From JAVJSD01 sp040219575 (GTDB lineage: Bacteria; Planctomycetota; Planctomycetia; Pirellulales; Pirellulaceae): DNA of 64,000 nucleotides. The stretch is from contig JAVJSD010000074.1 in the NCBI GenBank assembly GCA_040219575.1, positions 62,001 to 126,000 of the forward strand. The letters are read 5' to 3'. The position numbers and the translations under genes are program-made. Under the pieces are notes generated by a model. It worked only from the letters and a program-made list of their open reading frames with translations, was not told where the DNA came from and did not search any database. Shown piece by piece: positions 9,805 through 19,529 of the stretch (positions within the stretch are counted from its first letter, which is position 1; every line of letters begins with the position of its first letter).

Positions 9805-11592
9805 TTACCGCGTTGCTTTGTACTCGCCACCTTGCGCCGCGGAACCGTAGCGATCGGACGGTTCGATGGGATCGAGCAGGTTCGGCATCCGAGTCATCTT
9901 GCTCGGCGGAGGAAGCGGCGAACCTGCCTCACCCGCACCAGGCGGATTCCAATACGGCGGCAGCGCGGCGCCGCTTGGAGGAGGAGGCGGAAGATTCTCG
10001 TCGCCCGGCTCAGGCGACTCGGTTGCATCGACAGGAGACGGCGGCGAAATCATTTCAGCGGAGGGGGGCTGCATGGGTGGAAGGCAGAAGAGTTCGGGAA
10101 ACGCCATCCCGGAACTCGACACCAGATAGCCGCCGCCCAGGGCCTGATAGGCGTTGACGATCGCAGACAGTTGCTGCTGCTTGGTTTCGATCAACACCGT
10201 TCTCGCTTCCAGCAGGTCACGCTGGGAGAACAGCACGTCCACGTATTCGGTGCGGGCCCCCTGGAACAGATCGGTCGCGATGCTGACGGAATCCTCGAGC
10301 GCTTTGACCTGCAACTGCTTCGTGGCCACGCTCCTGCGGTAGTTCTCCGCCTTGGCCATGCTGTTGGCGACCTCGGTGAAGGCGTTCAGCACCGTGCGTT
10401 GGTAGTTGTACAGCGCCTGCAGCTGCCTGGCGTTCGCGCTGCGGAACTCGGCTTGAATCGCCCGCTTGTTGATCAGCGGCGCGACCAGGTCGCCGGCGGC
10501 ACGGGCGATCAAGGAGCCTGGATCGAACAGATACTTCGGATTGAATGCCTCAAAGCCAATGCCGGCGGTGATGTCGAGCCGGGGAAAGAACTCGGCCCGG
10601 GCGACGGCCACGTCGAGTCCGGAGGCGGTCAGTTCGCGTTCGGCGGCGCGAATGTCGCGCCGATTCTGCAGGAGTTGTGCGGGCACACCGACGCTCAGGA
10701 CGCGCGAGTCGAGATCGATGAAATTCCACGCCACCCGGTCGACAGGCTGTGGATAGCGGCCGACGAGGAAGTTGATGCGGTTCTGGACTTCGATGATCCT
10801 CTGCAGGACGATCTGCCGCTGGCTTTCGTTTTTGCGAACCTCGGCCAGGAAACGCTGAACCGGCAACTCCGTGCCGCGGCCGGCCGCCTTATTCGCCTTG
10901 GCGACTTCGAGGCTTCGCAATTGAATCTGGATGGTCTGATCGAGATACATCATCCGTTGGTCCAGCGCCGCCAACTCGTAGTAGTTTTCCGCCGTCTCCG
11001 CGACCAGTTTGGTGATCAGGTAATTCCGCACCTCAACCGCCTCGACATACCGCTGAAACGCCGCGTCCCTGGCGTTTCGCAATTGCCGCCAGATGTCGAT
11101 CGACCAGAAGAGATTGGCGGAGAGTCCAACATTCGACAGCGGATCGGGAAACTCTTCACCTCCAGGAGCTTTGAGCTGGCTCTCCGCGGCTCCCAGCGGG
11201 GAGTAACGACTGGTTCGGTCGAAACCACCCCCGCCGCCGACGTTCACAAAGGGAAGATAGGCCCCTCGACGCGCGTTAATCTCATTCCAGGCGATCTGGA
11301 TTTCTTCGTTCCGGATCCGCAACTCCTGATTGTTGACCAGTCCCTGGATGATCAACTGCGTCAGCACCGGATCATCGAAGAACTCGACGATGCCGACCTG
11401 AGCGGAGTTTTCCGCGCTCGTCGCGCCATTGAAGTCTCCCGGAAGGACCGGCCCCGGCGCCGCGCCGCGGAGGCCGGGAATGGCGCAGCCCGACAAAGCC
11501 AGCAGCACGACGCCAGCCGCCACGCTCGCAATCACGTGCTGCTTGGGCATTCCCTTTAAGCGGTGCAGGGAGCGGTTGGGTTGCATGATCAT
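9805..11592 (-). CDS. RND efflux outer-membrane lipoprotein (NodT/OprM family)
   Basis: A TolC-type outer-membrane channel of the NodT/OprM group. The lipobox LALSGC follows a hydrophobic leader, so the mature protein is a lipoprotein. Two outer-membrane efflux protein repeats follow, rich in long helices (for example QLKAPGG..NLFWSIDIWRQLRNARDAA and RAEFFPRLDITAGIGFEAF). The C-terminus has an extra Pro-rich tail of about 100 residues (PEPGDENLPPPPPSG), unusual for the family. Starts at 11592, 11586 and 11550 are all possible; the last gives the shortest leader (22 residues to the Cys). It is the third gene of the efflux operon but is separated from the pump gene by 387 bases. Confidence 0.88.
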   Translation of the reverse strand: MIMQPNRSLHRLKGMPKQHVIASVAAGVVLLALSGCAIPGLRGAAPGPVLPGDFNGATSAENSAQVGIVEFFDDPVLTQLIIQGLVNNQELRIRNEEIQIAWNEINARRGAYLPFVNVGGGGGFDRTSRYSPLGAAESQLKAPGGEEFPDPLSNVGLSANLFWSIDIWRQLRNARDAAFQRYVEAVEVRNYLITKLVAETAENYYELAALDQRMMYLDQTIQIQLRSLEVAKANKAAGRGTELPVQRFLAEVRKNESQRQIVLQRIIEVQNRINFLVGRYPQPVDRVAWNFIDLDSRVLSVGVPAQLLQNRRDIRAAERELTASGLDVAVARAEFFPRLDITAGIGFEAFNPKYLFDPGSLIARAAGDLVAPLINKRAIQAEFRSANARQLQALYNYQRTVLNAFTEVANSMAKAENYRRSVATKQLQVKALEDSVSIATDLFQGARTEYVDVLFSQRDLLEARTVLIETKQQQLSAIVNAYQALGGGYLVSSSGMAFPELFCLPPMQPPSAEMISPPSPVDATESPEPGDENLPPPPPSGAALPPYWNPPGAGEAGSPLPPPSKMTRMPNLLDPIEPSDRYGSAAQGGEYKATR

Positions 11593-11979
11593 GAGCACGC
11601 TGCGACTGTGGCCCGGCTGCTGAAAAGGAACACGTCGTTCCTCACGAGGTGTGTCGGAGGCAGCGGCCCCCAACCCGGCTTGGGCGCCGGCGGGAATCCA
11701 GATGCGCCCGTACCGGCGAATGCATTGCGACCGACCGCGAGAACCGGGACGCCGTCAAAGCCGCCATAGTCCTTATCGGCAGAAGAATGGGTAACGCACA
11801 GAGAATCCGCACGCTTACGACGACGCTTCTGTCCCTCATTTCCCCTTGATTTCGCCTGTTTTGAGGCGAGCTGCGCCTTTCATTAAGGGCAGTTAAGCGT
11901 CCAGCATTTCGCAGTTGTCAAGGGAAGCGTGAAGCTATGACGATCAGGCAAAGTCAGCCGGGAGAGCGGGCGCGCTTGA
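11593..11979. other. Gap inside the efflux operon, no gene seen
   Basis: 387 bases between the pump and channel genes, both on the minus strand. No conserved frame, hairpin-plus-T-run or clear promoter was seen. Its length suggests the channel gene may have its own start of transcription. Confidence 0.4.
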
Positions 11980-14900
11980 TCACGAATGTCCTTCCGCCTT
12001 CTCGCTCTCGAGAATCTCGCTCAGCGGCCGATCATGTTCATCCCGGATGAGTTTGCGGCCATCGGAGATTTTGGCGAACAGGTAATAGAGACCGGGAATG
12101 ACCAAGACGCCGATGAGTGTGCCCATCAGCATTCCGCCCACGGCGGTGGTGCCGATGGTGCGGTTTCCGATCGCCCCGGGCCCCGTGGCGCGGACCAACG
12201 GAATCAGCCCGGCGATAAAGGCGAAGGAGGTCATCATGATCGGCCGGAAGCGCAGTCTTCCTCCTTGGATGGCCGCGTCCTTGATGCTCACTCCCTCCTG
12301 GCGGCGCTGGACCGCGAATTCAATGATCAAAATCGCGTTTTTGCCCAGCAGGCCGACCAACATGACGAGACCAATCTGGGCGTAGACGTCGTTCGCCAAT
12401 CCCATCGCCTTCAAGAACAGAAAGGAGCCAAACAAGCCGACCGGCAACGAGATGATCACCGCCAGCGGCAGGAGGAAACTCTCGTATTGCCCGACCAACA
12501 CCATATAAACGAAGATGACCACAATCAAAAAGATGTAGATCGCCGTATTCCCGGCCTTGGCCTCGTCGTAGGCGAGGCCGCGCCAGTCGATGTCGAAACC
12601 ATGCGGCAGCGTTTCGGCGGCGACTTCCTTGATCGCCGCGATGGCCTCGCCGCTGCTGTAACCCGCCGCCGGCGCTCCTTGAATCGGCGCGGTAGGGTAC
12701 AGGTTGTAGCGGCTGATCTCGTTGAGGCCCTGCCTCTTCTTGATCTTCATGAACGCGGAGTAGGGGACCATCTCCCCCTCGTCATTCTTGACAAACATAT
12801 TGTCCAGGTCCTCCGGGTACCGCCGGAACTGCGGAGCGGCCTGGACATAGACCTTATAGAACTGGCCGAAGCGAACGAAGCCTTGCTCCCAAGTGCTGCC
12901 CACGACGATCGAGAGGTTGTCCATGGCGTCGCGGATCGACACCCCCTTCTGCATGGCGGCGTCATTGTCGATCACGATCTCGTACTGCGGGTAATTGGCG
13001 GCGAAGAAGGTGAACAGGCCCTTGAGCTCCTTACGTTTCTCCAGGGCCGCCATGAATTTGTCCGTCTCCTCTCCGAGCGCCTGGTAGTCCCCGCTGTTTG
13101 TCTTGTCGAGCAAGTTCACCGAGAATCCCCCGGCGGCGCCAAAACCTGGAACAGCGGGCGGCTCGAAGAACTCGAGCTTGATATTGGCGATCTCGGCGCC
13201 CCTCTTTTCCAACTCCTCGATGATCTGCTTCGAGGTCAACTCACGCTCCGCCCAGGGCTTCAAGTTGATGATGCAAGTCCCCGCGTTGGAGCCACGCCCT
13301 TCGGTCAACACTTCATAGCCGGCGATCGAGGAGACCGATGTGATTTCGTCCATCTCCTCGCAGATCGCCTGCAGTTCGTGGCACTTGGAGTTCGTGTACT
13401 CGAGCGTTGAACCAGGGGGCGTCTGAACGATCCCATAGATCATGCCCTGGTCTTCCAATGGAATGAATCCCGTGGGAAGCACCTGGTTCACCACGAGAAT
13501 CCCATAGCCAAAGGACCCGATAACGACGATCGTCAGCACTCGTCTTGTAACGATGCGGCTCACGATGGCGATGTAGCCGCCCGTGACTGCCTCCACGGCG
13601 CGGTCGAACAGATGCAAAAAGATGCCGAGCGGCCCGCGCTTCTTCTGCTCGCCCGGTTCGCTTCCCGAAAACATCGACCGAAAGGTCAGGATGAACAACA
13701 CCGCCATGACGCCCCCGAACACGATCGACGTCGTCTGCGTGAGGGGGATCTGCTCGGAAACCAACTCGTGGACGATCTCGATGTGCAGCAGCTCGTAGAC
13801 GCCGTACCCGCCGCCCAGGCCGAGGACCACGGCAAGCAAGCCACGCACGACGTAGGCGTATCGGCCGGCGACCTTGTTGATGCAACGATTGAGGAAGGCG
13901 ATCAAACCGCGCTTTCTCGGACGGTTCGTGTGGGGCTTGAGAATCATCGCGCAGAGCACCGGCGTGAGCGTCAGCGCCACCACGCCGGAGAGAACGATCG
14001 ACATGGCCATCGTCAGGGCGAACTGGCGGTAGAAGACGCCGACCGGCCCGGTCATGAAGGTCACCGGGATGAACACCGCGGTCATCACCAGCGTGATGGC
14101 GATGATCGCGCCGCTGATCTCATGCACGACCTCCGTGGTCGCCTTATAGGGGCTGAGGTGCTTCGTGTGCATCTTTTCATGCACCGCCTCGACCACCACA
14201 ATCGCATCGTCGACCACGACTCCGATCGCCAACACCAGGGCGAACAGCGTGATCAAGTTGATCGACATCCCGAACATCAACATGAAAAAGAAGGTGCCGA
14301 TCAGAGATACGGGAACCGCCAGGGTCGGGATCAGCGTGCTGCGGAAGTCCCCCAGGAAGAGATAGACCACCAGCGAAACAAGGATGAACGCCTCGAACAA
14401 GGTGTGCAGCACCTTCTCGATGGAGGCGTCCAGAAAGTGGGACACGTCGTAGGTGACGGCGTAGTCCATCCCCGGCGGGAACGACTCCTGCTTGATCTCC
14501 TCGACCTTCCGCTTGACCTTTTCGATGACATCGGCGGCGTTTGACCCGGGCGTTTGCTTGAGAACGATGGCCGCCGACGGTAGGCCGTCGATATCCGAAT
14601 ACAGGTCGTAGAACGAAGACCCCAGCGAGACGTCGGCGACGTCCTCCAATCGCAGGATTTGGCCGTCCGGGTTCGCCCTTAAAATGATCCTTTCGTATTC
14701 TTCGGGCGTCTTGTAGCGTCCCACCCAGGTTAGAACGTACTCGAGGGTTTGCGACGTCTGGCCCGTCGCCTGGCCAAGCCGCCCGGGCGAACCGATCATG
14801 CTCTGTTCGTCGAGCGCCTTCATGACGTCCTCGGCGTCGACCTTGTAGGCGCGCATGCGTTCGAGATTCAATTCGATCCGCATGGCGTAGGCGCGGTTCC

Positions 14901-15435
14901 CGAGAATCGTCGCTCGGCCGACGCCGGGGATCCGCTTGATCTCGTTCAGCACGTTGACCGTGGCGTAGTTGTACAGAAAGTTCTGGTCGACGTTCGGGTC
15001 CTTGCTGTAGATGTTCACGTACATCAGCATGCTCGTCATGTTCTGCATGACGATGATTCCCTCCCGCTGCACGATGGGAGGGAGCTGGTTCTTGACCATG
15101 TTGACCCGATTGTTGACGTTCATCACCGCCACGTTCGGATCGGTGCCCGGCTCGAACACGATCTGAATCGTCCCCTCGCCGGCGCTGGTGGCGTCTCCCA
15201 TCATGTAGCGCATGTTCGGGACGCCGTTGATGGATTGCTCCAGGATCACCATCGTCGAGTCGATCAGGATCTTGGCGCTGGCCCCCGGATAGGAAACCGA
15301 GACCCGAACGCTCGGCGGCGCGACGGAGGGAAACTGAGAAATCGGCAACGACACGATCGACAGCCCGCCCATGAACAGGATGAGCAGCGAGATGACGATC
15401 GACAGCGCCGGCCGATGGAGAAACTTGGAGAACAT
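11980..15435 (-). CDS. RND multidrug efflux transporter, HAE1/AcrB family
   Basis: A 1151-residue inner-membrane drug/proton antiporter. It starts with the usual MFSKFLHRPALSIVISLLIL. The proton-relay Asp pair is in VVDDAIVVVEAV (TM4) and the TM10 Lys in GLLGKNAILIIEFA, so it should be active. Porter-domain motifs such as GVGRATILGNRAYAMRIELN are present. It is about 100 residues longer than typical AcrB. The extra material lies between the two halves (about residues 510-620) and has two extra hydrophobic stretches, RGLLAVVLGLGGGYGVYEL and SIVFGGVMAVLFILTF, before the second half. The adaptor gene ends 13 bases upstream and the channel gene lies downstream. No regulator is adjacent. Confidence 0.93.
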   Translation of the reverse strand: MFSKFLHRPALSIVISLLILFMGGLSIVSLPISQFPSVAPPSVRVSVSYPGASAKILIDSTMVILEQSINGVPNMRYMMGDATSAGEGTIQIVFEPGTDPNVAVMNVNNRVNMVKNQLPPIVQREGIIVMQNMTSMLMYVNIYSKDPNVDQNFLYNYATVNVLNEIKRIPGVGRATILGNRAYAMRIELNLERMRAYKVDAEDVMKALDEQSMIGSPGRLGQATGQTSQTLEYVLTWVGRYKTPEEYERIILRANPDGQILRLEDVADVSLGSSFYDLYSDIDGLPSAAIVLKQTPGSNAADVIEKVKRKVEEIKQESFPPGMDYAVTYDVSHFLDASIEKVLHTLFEAFILVSLVVYLFLGDFRSTLIPTLAVPVSLIGTFFFMLMFGMSINLITLFALVLAIGVVVDDAIVVVEAVHEKMHTKHLSPYKATTEVVHEISGAIIAITLVMTAVFIPVTFMTGPVGVFYRQFALTMAMSIVLSGVVALTLTPVLCAMILKPHTNRPRKRGLIAFLNRCINKVAGRYAYVVRGLLAVVLGLGGGYGVYELLHIEIVHELVSEQIPLTQTTSIVFGGVMAVLFILTFRSMFSGSEPGEQKKRGPLGIFLHLFDRAVEAVTGGYIAIVSRIVTRRVLTIVVIGSFGYGILVVNQVLPTGFIPLEDQGMIYGIVQTPPGSTLEYTNSKCHELQAICEEMDEITSVSSIAGYEVLTEGRGSNAGTCIINLKPWAERELTSKQIIEELEKRGAEIANIKLEFFEPPAVPGFGAAGGFSVNLLDKTNSGDYQALGEETDKFMAALEKRKELKGLFTFFAANYPQYEIVIDNDAAMQKGVSIRDAMDNLSIVVGSTWEQGFVRFGQFYKVYVQAAPQFRRYPEDLDNMFVKNDEGEMVPYSAFMKIKKRQGLNEISRYNLYPTAPIQGAPAAGYSSGEAIAAIKEVAAETLPHGFDIDWRGLAYDEAKAGNTAIYIFLIVVIFVYMVLVGQYESFLLPLAVIISLPVGLFGSFLFLKAMGLANDVYAQIGLVMLVGLLGKNAILIIEFAVQRRQEGVSIKDAAIQGGRLRFRPIMMTSFAFIAGLIPLVRATGPGAIGNRTIGTTAVGGMLMGTLIGVLVIPGLYYLFAKISDGRKLIRDEHDRPLSEILESEKAEGHS

Positions 15436-15448
15436 GAATCGAGATTGG

Positions 15449-16591
15449 TTATTCCGCGTGGTACTTCAGGTTGCCAAGAACCTCTTCGGGAGCGAGGAAC
15501 TCGGTTTCCACCTTGTCGCCGTCGCGAACCTGTCGAATCCCCTCCAGAATGATCCGGTCGCCCTCGTTGAGCCCGTCCTCGATCACAAAGATGTCTTCCT
15601 GCTCGCTTTGAACCGTGATGTCGCGCTGGTGCACCACGTCGTCTTCGTCCACGACGTAAGCGTACTGCTTCGCGAGAATCTCGTACGTCGCCCGCTGAGG
15701 AATGACGACGGCGTCCTCTAAAGTGGTGCGGATCAAGACGGTGCCGGTCTGACCGTTGCGGAGCAGTCCGGCCGGGTTTGGAAAGTCCGCGCGGAAGGGA
15801 ATGTTTCCGGTCATGTTGTCAAAGTCGGCTTCGATCGCACCGATCTTGCCGGGGTAGGGAAAAATTGCGCCGTTGGCCAGTTGCAGTTGGATTTGCAGAT
15901 GATCCGTCCTGCCGTCGCTCTTGTCCAACTCGGCCTTGTACTCGAGATAGCGGGCCTCGGGCACGTTGAAGTAGACCCACATCACGCTGTTGTCGGAGAA
16001 CGTCGTGAGCACGTCCCCCTCTTCGATCAGGCTCCCGAGCTGGTTGAACTGGCGGTCAACGATGCCGTCGAAAGGCGCCGTGACGTTGGTGAAGCTTAAT
16101 TCGGCGCGCGCCAGCTGCACCTTGGCCTGCGCCTTCGCCAGTTCGGCTTTGATGAGCGCGATCTCCTGTGGTGAAACAATATTCTTCTCCAACAACACTT
16201 CGGCGTTGTTGAGCTCGATTTGAATTCGCTGGGCCTCGGCGGCCTCGGAATCCAGCCTGGCCTGGTAGATGGTTGGAAGGATCTTGAACATCAGTTCCCC
16301 CTTCTGGACCGCCTGCCCTTCCTGGACGTGGATCTCCTCGAGATAGCCACCCTCCAGGGCGCGAACCTCGATGTGCTGACACGAGTGAATCTGGCAGACG
16401 TACTGTTGCGTGCTGACTACGTCCTTTCGGACCGGGCTGGTGACCACAATCTTGTGTGCCACGTGCTCTGCTTCGCTGTGCGCTTCGGCGTGGGATTCCT
16501 CGCTCGATTCGGCCAGTGATTCGCAACCGGAAAGAGATAAGAAAACCAGCGTCAAGAGGACGGCTGCGGCCGCTGAGAACTTCATCTTCAT
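15449..16591 (-). CDS. RND efflux periplasmic adaptor (membrane fusion) lipoprotein
   Basis: A 380-residue adaptor of the HlyD/AcrA family. The leader ends in the lipobox SLSGC, followed by a His-rich linker (ESHAEAHSEAEHVAHK). The lipoyl halves are EVRALEGGYLEEIHVQEGQ and SFTNVTAPFDGIVDRQF, flanking a helical hairpin (about residues 110-160); beta-barrel and membrane-proximal domains follow. The longest frame begins with a GTG at 16606; the ATG at 16591 is preferred, with AGAGGT upstream at a rather long spacing. It is the first gene of the efflux operon, 13 bases before the pump gene. The His-rich stretch could bind metal, but the pump motifs are HAE1 (drug), not the heavy-metal type. Confidence 0.92.
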   Translation of the reverse strand: MKMKFSAAAAVLLTLVFLSLSGCESLAESSEESHAEAHSEAEHVAHKIVVTSPVRKDVVSTQQYVCQIHSCQHIEVRALEGGYLEEIHVQEGQAVQKGELMFKILPTIYQARLDSEAAEAQRIQIELNNAEVLLEKNIVSPQEIALIKAELAKAQAKVQLARAELSFTNVTAPFDGIVDRQFNQLGSLIEEGDVLTTFSDNSVMWVYFNVPEARYLEYKAELDKSDGRTDHLQIQLQLANGAIFPYPGKIGAIEADFDNMTGNIPFRADFPNPAGLLRNGQTGTVLIRTTLEDAVVIPQRATYEILAKQYAYVVDEDDVVHQRDITVQSEQEDIFVIEDGLNEGDRIILEGIRQVRDGDKVETEFLAPEEVLGNLKYHAE

Positions 16592-17738
16592 GATGTTACT
16601 ACGCACCTCTCGGTTACGGGTTTGGCCAGACGAATTGGCAGGAAGGGCTCCTGCCTTTCACTTTCGGAAGGCGGGATCAAATCAACGCGACACAAAGGAT
16701 GCTGGGCGTTGAACAAGGTGGGTTCGTTTTGCGGCAATCGCGACTTTTGTGAAGCCGCGACGGATGGTGCGTTGCGGTGCAGCCGGACATCGGCTCGCTC
16801 GGTCGGGAGATTCAGCGGCAAAATGCGGGAAAACTTTTGTTCAGCAGGAATTTCGTGATCGCCTTCATCGGTTGCAAGTTTTCGTCACGGTACGGCGCCG
16901 TCTGGTAGTTTCAGTTCGACCAAGGTCGACGGATCGGACGCTCGGTCATCCCGAGACTTGATCGCGGCCATCCCCAACGCAGCGCCAAGGCAAGCTCCGC
17001 CTTGCACGCGGGAAACAACGCCTCACCGCGGAAGCTCTCCGCACGAATCGACGTCTGCCTCGATTGGTGCACTTCACTATGTACATTTATCGTTGCGGGT
17101 CGCCCGCCGTCCAGGGCATCCCTCGCTTAGAATTTCGTAAGGTCGTTTGTGATAGATGGATTACTGTTGCTAATGCTTCGACCTTGCCGCTGCGTGTCAT
17201 TGCTGCTCTCCCTGGCGGCGAAGCCTTCGCCCGATGAGCGACGGAAGTGACGGCGACGACCCCATTTACTGGCAATTGGGCGACAAGCGCGCTGCACGCG
17301 ATACGGGCGTTCACACTGAGCGAACAATGCGTCACTCAGGCCGCTTCGCCAGCGAACCAGATTGCGCGTCGCGGCCGGTTGCGGTGCGACGTTTTGTCGG
17401 CGTGTCCTCATCGAGAAGCGGACGTCGTTGCACGACGGCTACCCCGTTCCCACCGCCGTACCTGCTGCTAGGCTGTGTCTGCAAACGCCGTTGCGGAAGT
17501 CGTGCGAATTCCAACGGCATGAGAAGATGAGGAACCCTGACGAGTTCCGCTACCATTCGAGTTGCCACGTCGGCGTTTCCAGGCAGCGCGGTTGGCGCAC
17601 TCTTTACACAGTTAAAGCGCACTTGGCGCGCAGCCGTCGGGGTAGGATGCAAGTGGCGAGACGATGCGTGCCAGGGGATCCGGCGCGCAGCCGCCGGTGA
17701 ATCGGATCGCGAAACATGCGATGGGGCCTGCCGGCGGC

Positions 17739-17810
17739 GGTGAATTCAGTGAATTCACCGGCCCAATTCACCGCAATCGCCGAACGGGTCGGGGGTGGTG
17801 GTGAATTGGG
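17739..17810. repeat. Nested inverted repeats of GGTGAATT/AATTCACC
   Basis: GGTGAATTC-AGT-GAATTCACC (17739-17759) is followed by CCCAATTCACC (17762-17772) and its inverse GGTGAATTGGG (17800-17810). The AATTCACC word is used in both arms, forming two adjacent hairpins. Confidence 0.65.
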
Positions 17811-17828
17811 GGCGGTTTCACCGGTGGT

Positions 17829-17905
17829 GATTTCGGATTTCGGATTTCAGATTTCAGATTTCAGATTTCAGATTTCAGATTTCAGATTTCAGATTTCGGA
17901 TTTCA
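17829..17905. repeat. Eleven 7-bp tandem repeats (GATTTCA/G)
   Basis: Eleven head-to-tail units of GATTTCA or GATTTCG fill 77 bp upstream of the DUF1501 gene. The seven central units are identical; variants lie at the edges. There are no spacers, so this is a microsatellite and not a CRISPR array. Confidence 0.9.
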
Positions 17906-18002
17906 GACTGTAGATTTGCAGATGGGAAAGGGAGGTTGGGGCGGGATGTGGTAGAATGCGGGTTGAGGTCGCTTGCCAAGGGAAAGTTACAGGAGCGTCG
18001 TC

Positions 18003-19475
18003 GTGTTGGAATTGAAAAACGCTCACTCCTCGCAGATCGACGAACGGCGTCGGGCCGAGCGGCGCGAGTTTCTCAAACGATCGACCGCGGCCACGCTCGC
18101 CGCTATGGCCGCCGGCGCCTCGGCGCCGTTCGCCTCCGCCGACGAGGCCCCGCTCGAACATCCCGAGCCCACCGCCGACGCCTGCATCCTGCTGTGGATG
18201 GCGGGCGGCATGGCGGCCCCCGAGACCTTCGACCCCAAACGCTACGTGCCGTTTGAAAAGGGGGTGCCGGCCGAGAAGATCATGAGCACGTTTCCCGCCA
18301 TCGACACGGCGGTCGACGGCGTGCGGATCTCCGCGGGACTGGAGCATATCGCTGGCGTGCTCGACCGCGGCACGCTCATTCGCTCGCACGTGCTGGCCGA
18401 CCTGGGACACATCCTCCATTCGCGGCACCAGTACCACTGGCATACCGGTTATGTGCCGCCGCAAACCGTCGCCGCGCCGCACCTCGGTTCCTGGATCGCC
18501 AAACTGCTTGGCCCGCGCAATCCCGCCATCCCCGCCTTCATCGACATCGGCCAGCGTCTGGAAGGCGTCGGCGAGAAGGAAGAGTTGAAAGCCTTCCATA
18601 CCGCCGGCTTCCTCGGCAGCGAGTTTGGCCCGTTCTTGCTCCCCTATCCCGATCAGGCGATCGACGCCGTCCGCCCGCCCAAGGGAATGACGCCCGGCCG
18701 TTTCGCCGACCGCTTCAAGCACTACAAGCAGCTGGCGGCCGAGAGCCCGCTGGGCCGCCTGGGGAGTCAGTACCAGCAGGAGTCGATGCTCCGCAGCATG
18801 GACAACGCCCATCGCCTGCTCAGTTCGCCCGAGCGAAAGGCGTTCGACCTGTCGCTTGAACCGCAGGCCAGTTACGACCGCTACAACACCGGCCGCTTCG
18901 GGCAAGGGTGCCTGCTGGCGCGTCGATTGGTCGAATCCGGCGCGCGGTTCATCGAGGTCACCAGCGAGTACATCCCCTTCGTCCATTGGGACACGCACGA
19001 AAACGGCCACACCACCGTCAAGGCGCTCAAGCAGCAGATCGACCGCCCGATCGCGCAGTTGATTCTCGATCTGGAGCAGCGCGGCCTGCTCGATCGCACA
19101 CTGGTGGTGCTGGCCAGTGAGTTCAGCCGCGACATGATGATCGAGGGGGTGCCCGGCAGCAACGCCCGTGATCAGTCGCGGGCCAAGGCCGACGTGATGA
19201 GCGAACTCAAACAGTACGGCCTGCACCGGCACTTCACCGGTTCGAGTTCGGTGTTGATGTTCGGCGGCGGCGTGAAACGCGGGCAGCTGTACGGCGAAAC
19301 GGCCGAGGAGCGTCCTTGCCTGGTGACGAAGAACCCGATCTCGATTTCCGACCTGCATGCGACGATCTACACGGCGCTGGGCATCTCGCCCAAAACGGCG
19401 CTGGAGGTCGAGAAGCGTCCGTTCTACGTCACCGAAGACGGCCATGGCCAAGCGGTGCGGGAGTTGTTCGCCTGA
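18003..19475 (+). CDS. DUF1501 domain-containing protein
   Basis: A 490-residue protein of the DUF1501 family, related in fold to alkaline phosphatase/sulfatase-type enzymes and very abundant in planctomycetes. A leader RREFLKRSTAATLAAMAAG indicates Tat-type export. The core has LLWMAGGMAAPETFDPK, FIEVTSEYIPFVHWDTHENG and LVVLASEFSRD, the family blocks. The GTG at 18003 is chosen because AGGAG lies 7 bases before it; a TTG upstream (17973) has no ribosome site. Family members are often paired with PSD1 cytochromes, but none is adjacent here. The next gene, a DapA-like protein, is 156 bases downstream across a palindromic element. Enzymatic function is not established. Confidence 0.85.
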   Translation: MLELKNAHSSQIDERRRAERREFLKRSTAATLAAMAAGASAPFASADEAPLEHPEPTADACILLWMAGGMAAPETFDPKRYVPFEKGVPAEKIMSTFPAIDTAVDGVRISAGLEHIAGVLDRGTLIRSHVLADLGHILHSRHQYHWHTGYVPPQTVAAPHLGSWIAKLLGPRNPAIPAFIDIGQRLEGVGEKEELKAFHTAGFLGSEFGPFLLPYPDQAIDAVRPPKGMTPGRFADRFKHYKQLAAESPLGRLGSQYQQESMLRSMDNAHRLLSSPERKAFDLSLEPQASYDRYNTGRFGQGCLLARRLVESGARFIEVTSEYIPFVHWDTHENGHTTVKALKQQIDRPIAQLILDLEQRGLLDRTLVVLASEFSRDMMIEGVPGSNARDQSRAKADVMSELKQYGLHRHFTGSSSVLMFGGGVKRGQLYGETAEERPCLVTKNPISISDLHATIYTALGISPKTALEVEKRPFYVTEDGHGQAVRELFA

Positions 19476-19481
19476 TACCAG

Positions 19482-19502
19482 CACGACGCGCAAGCGAGTG
19501 AG
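19482..19502. repeat. Dispersed motif E, copy 1
   Basis: CACGACGCGCAAGCGAGTGAG follows the DUF1501 stop codon. Close matches occur at 55633-55653 (with an inverted partner at 55668-55688) and, diverged, at 61685-61703, all intergenic. Confidence 0.5.
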
Positions 19503-19529
19503 TTGCGGCCCCGACGGCGAATCGTCTTT

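Larger units (their letters stand above)
16592..18002. other. 1.4-kb non-coding, repeat-rich region
   Basis: Between the divergent efflux operon and the DUF1501 gene no reading frame with family features or a ribosome site was found. It contains a degenerate half-copy of the GTAG palindrome (GAGTTCCGCTAC, 17542-17553), nested inverted repeats of GGTGAATT type (17739-17810) and eleven 7-bp tandem repeats (17829-17905). The efflux promoter should lie at the left edge. Some of it may be decayed coding sequence, but nothing recognisable remains. Confidence 0.5.

Noticed and set aside
17829..17905. A possible CRISPR array
   Set aside because: The units are 7 bp with no spacers and no cas genes are present.
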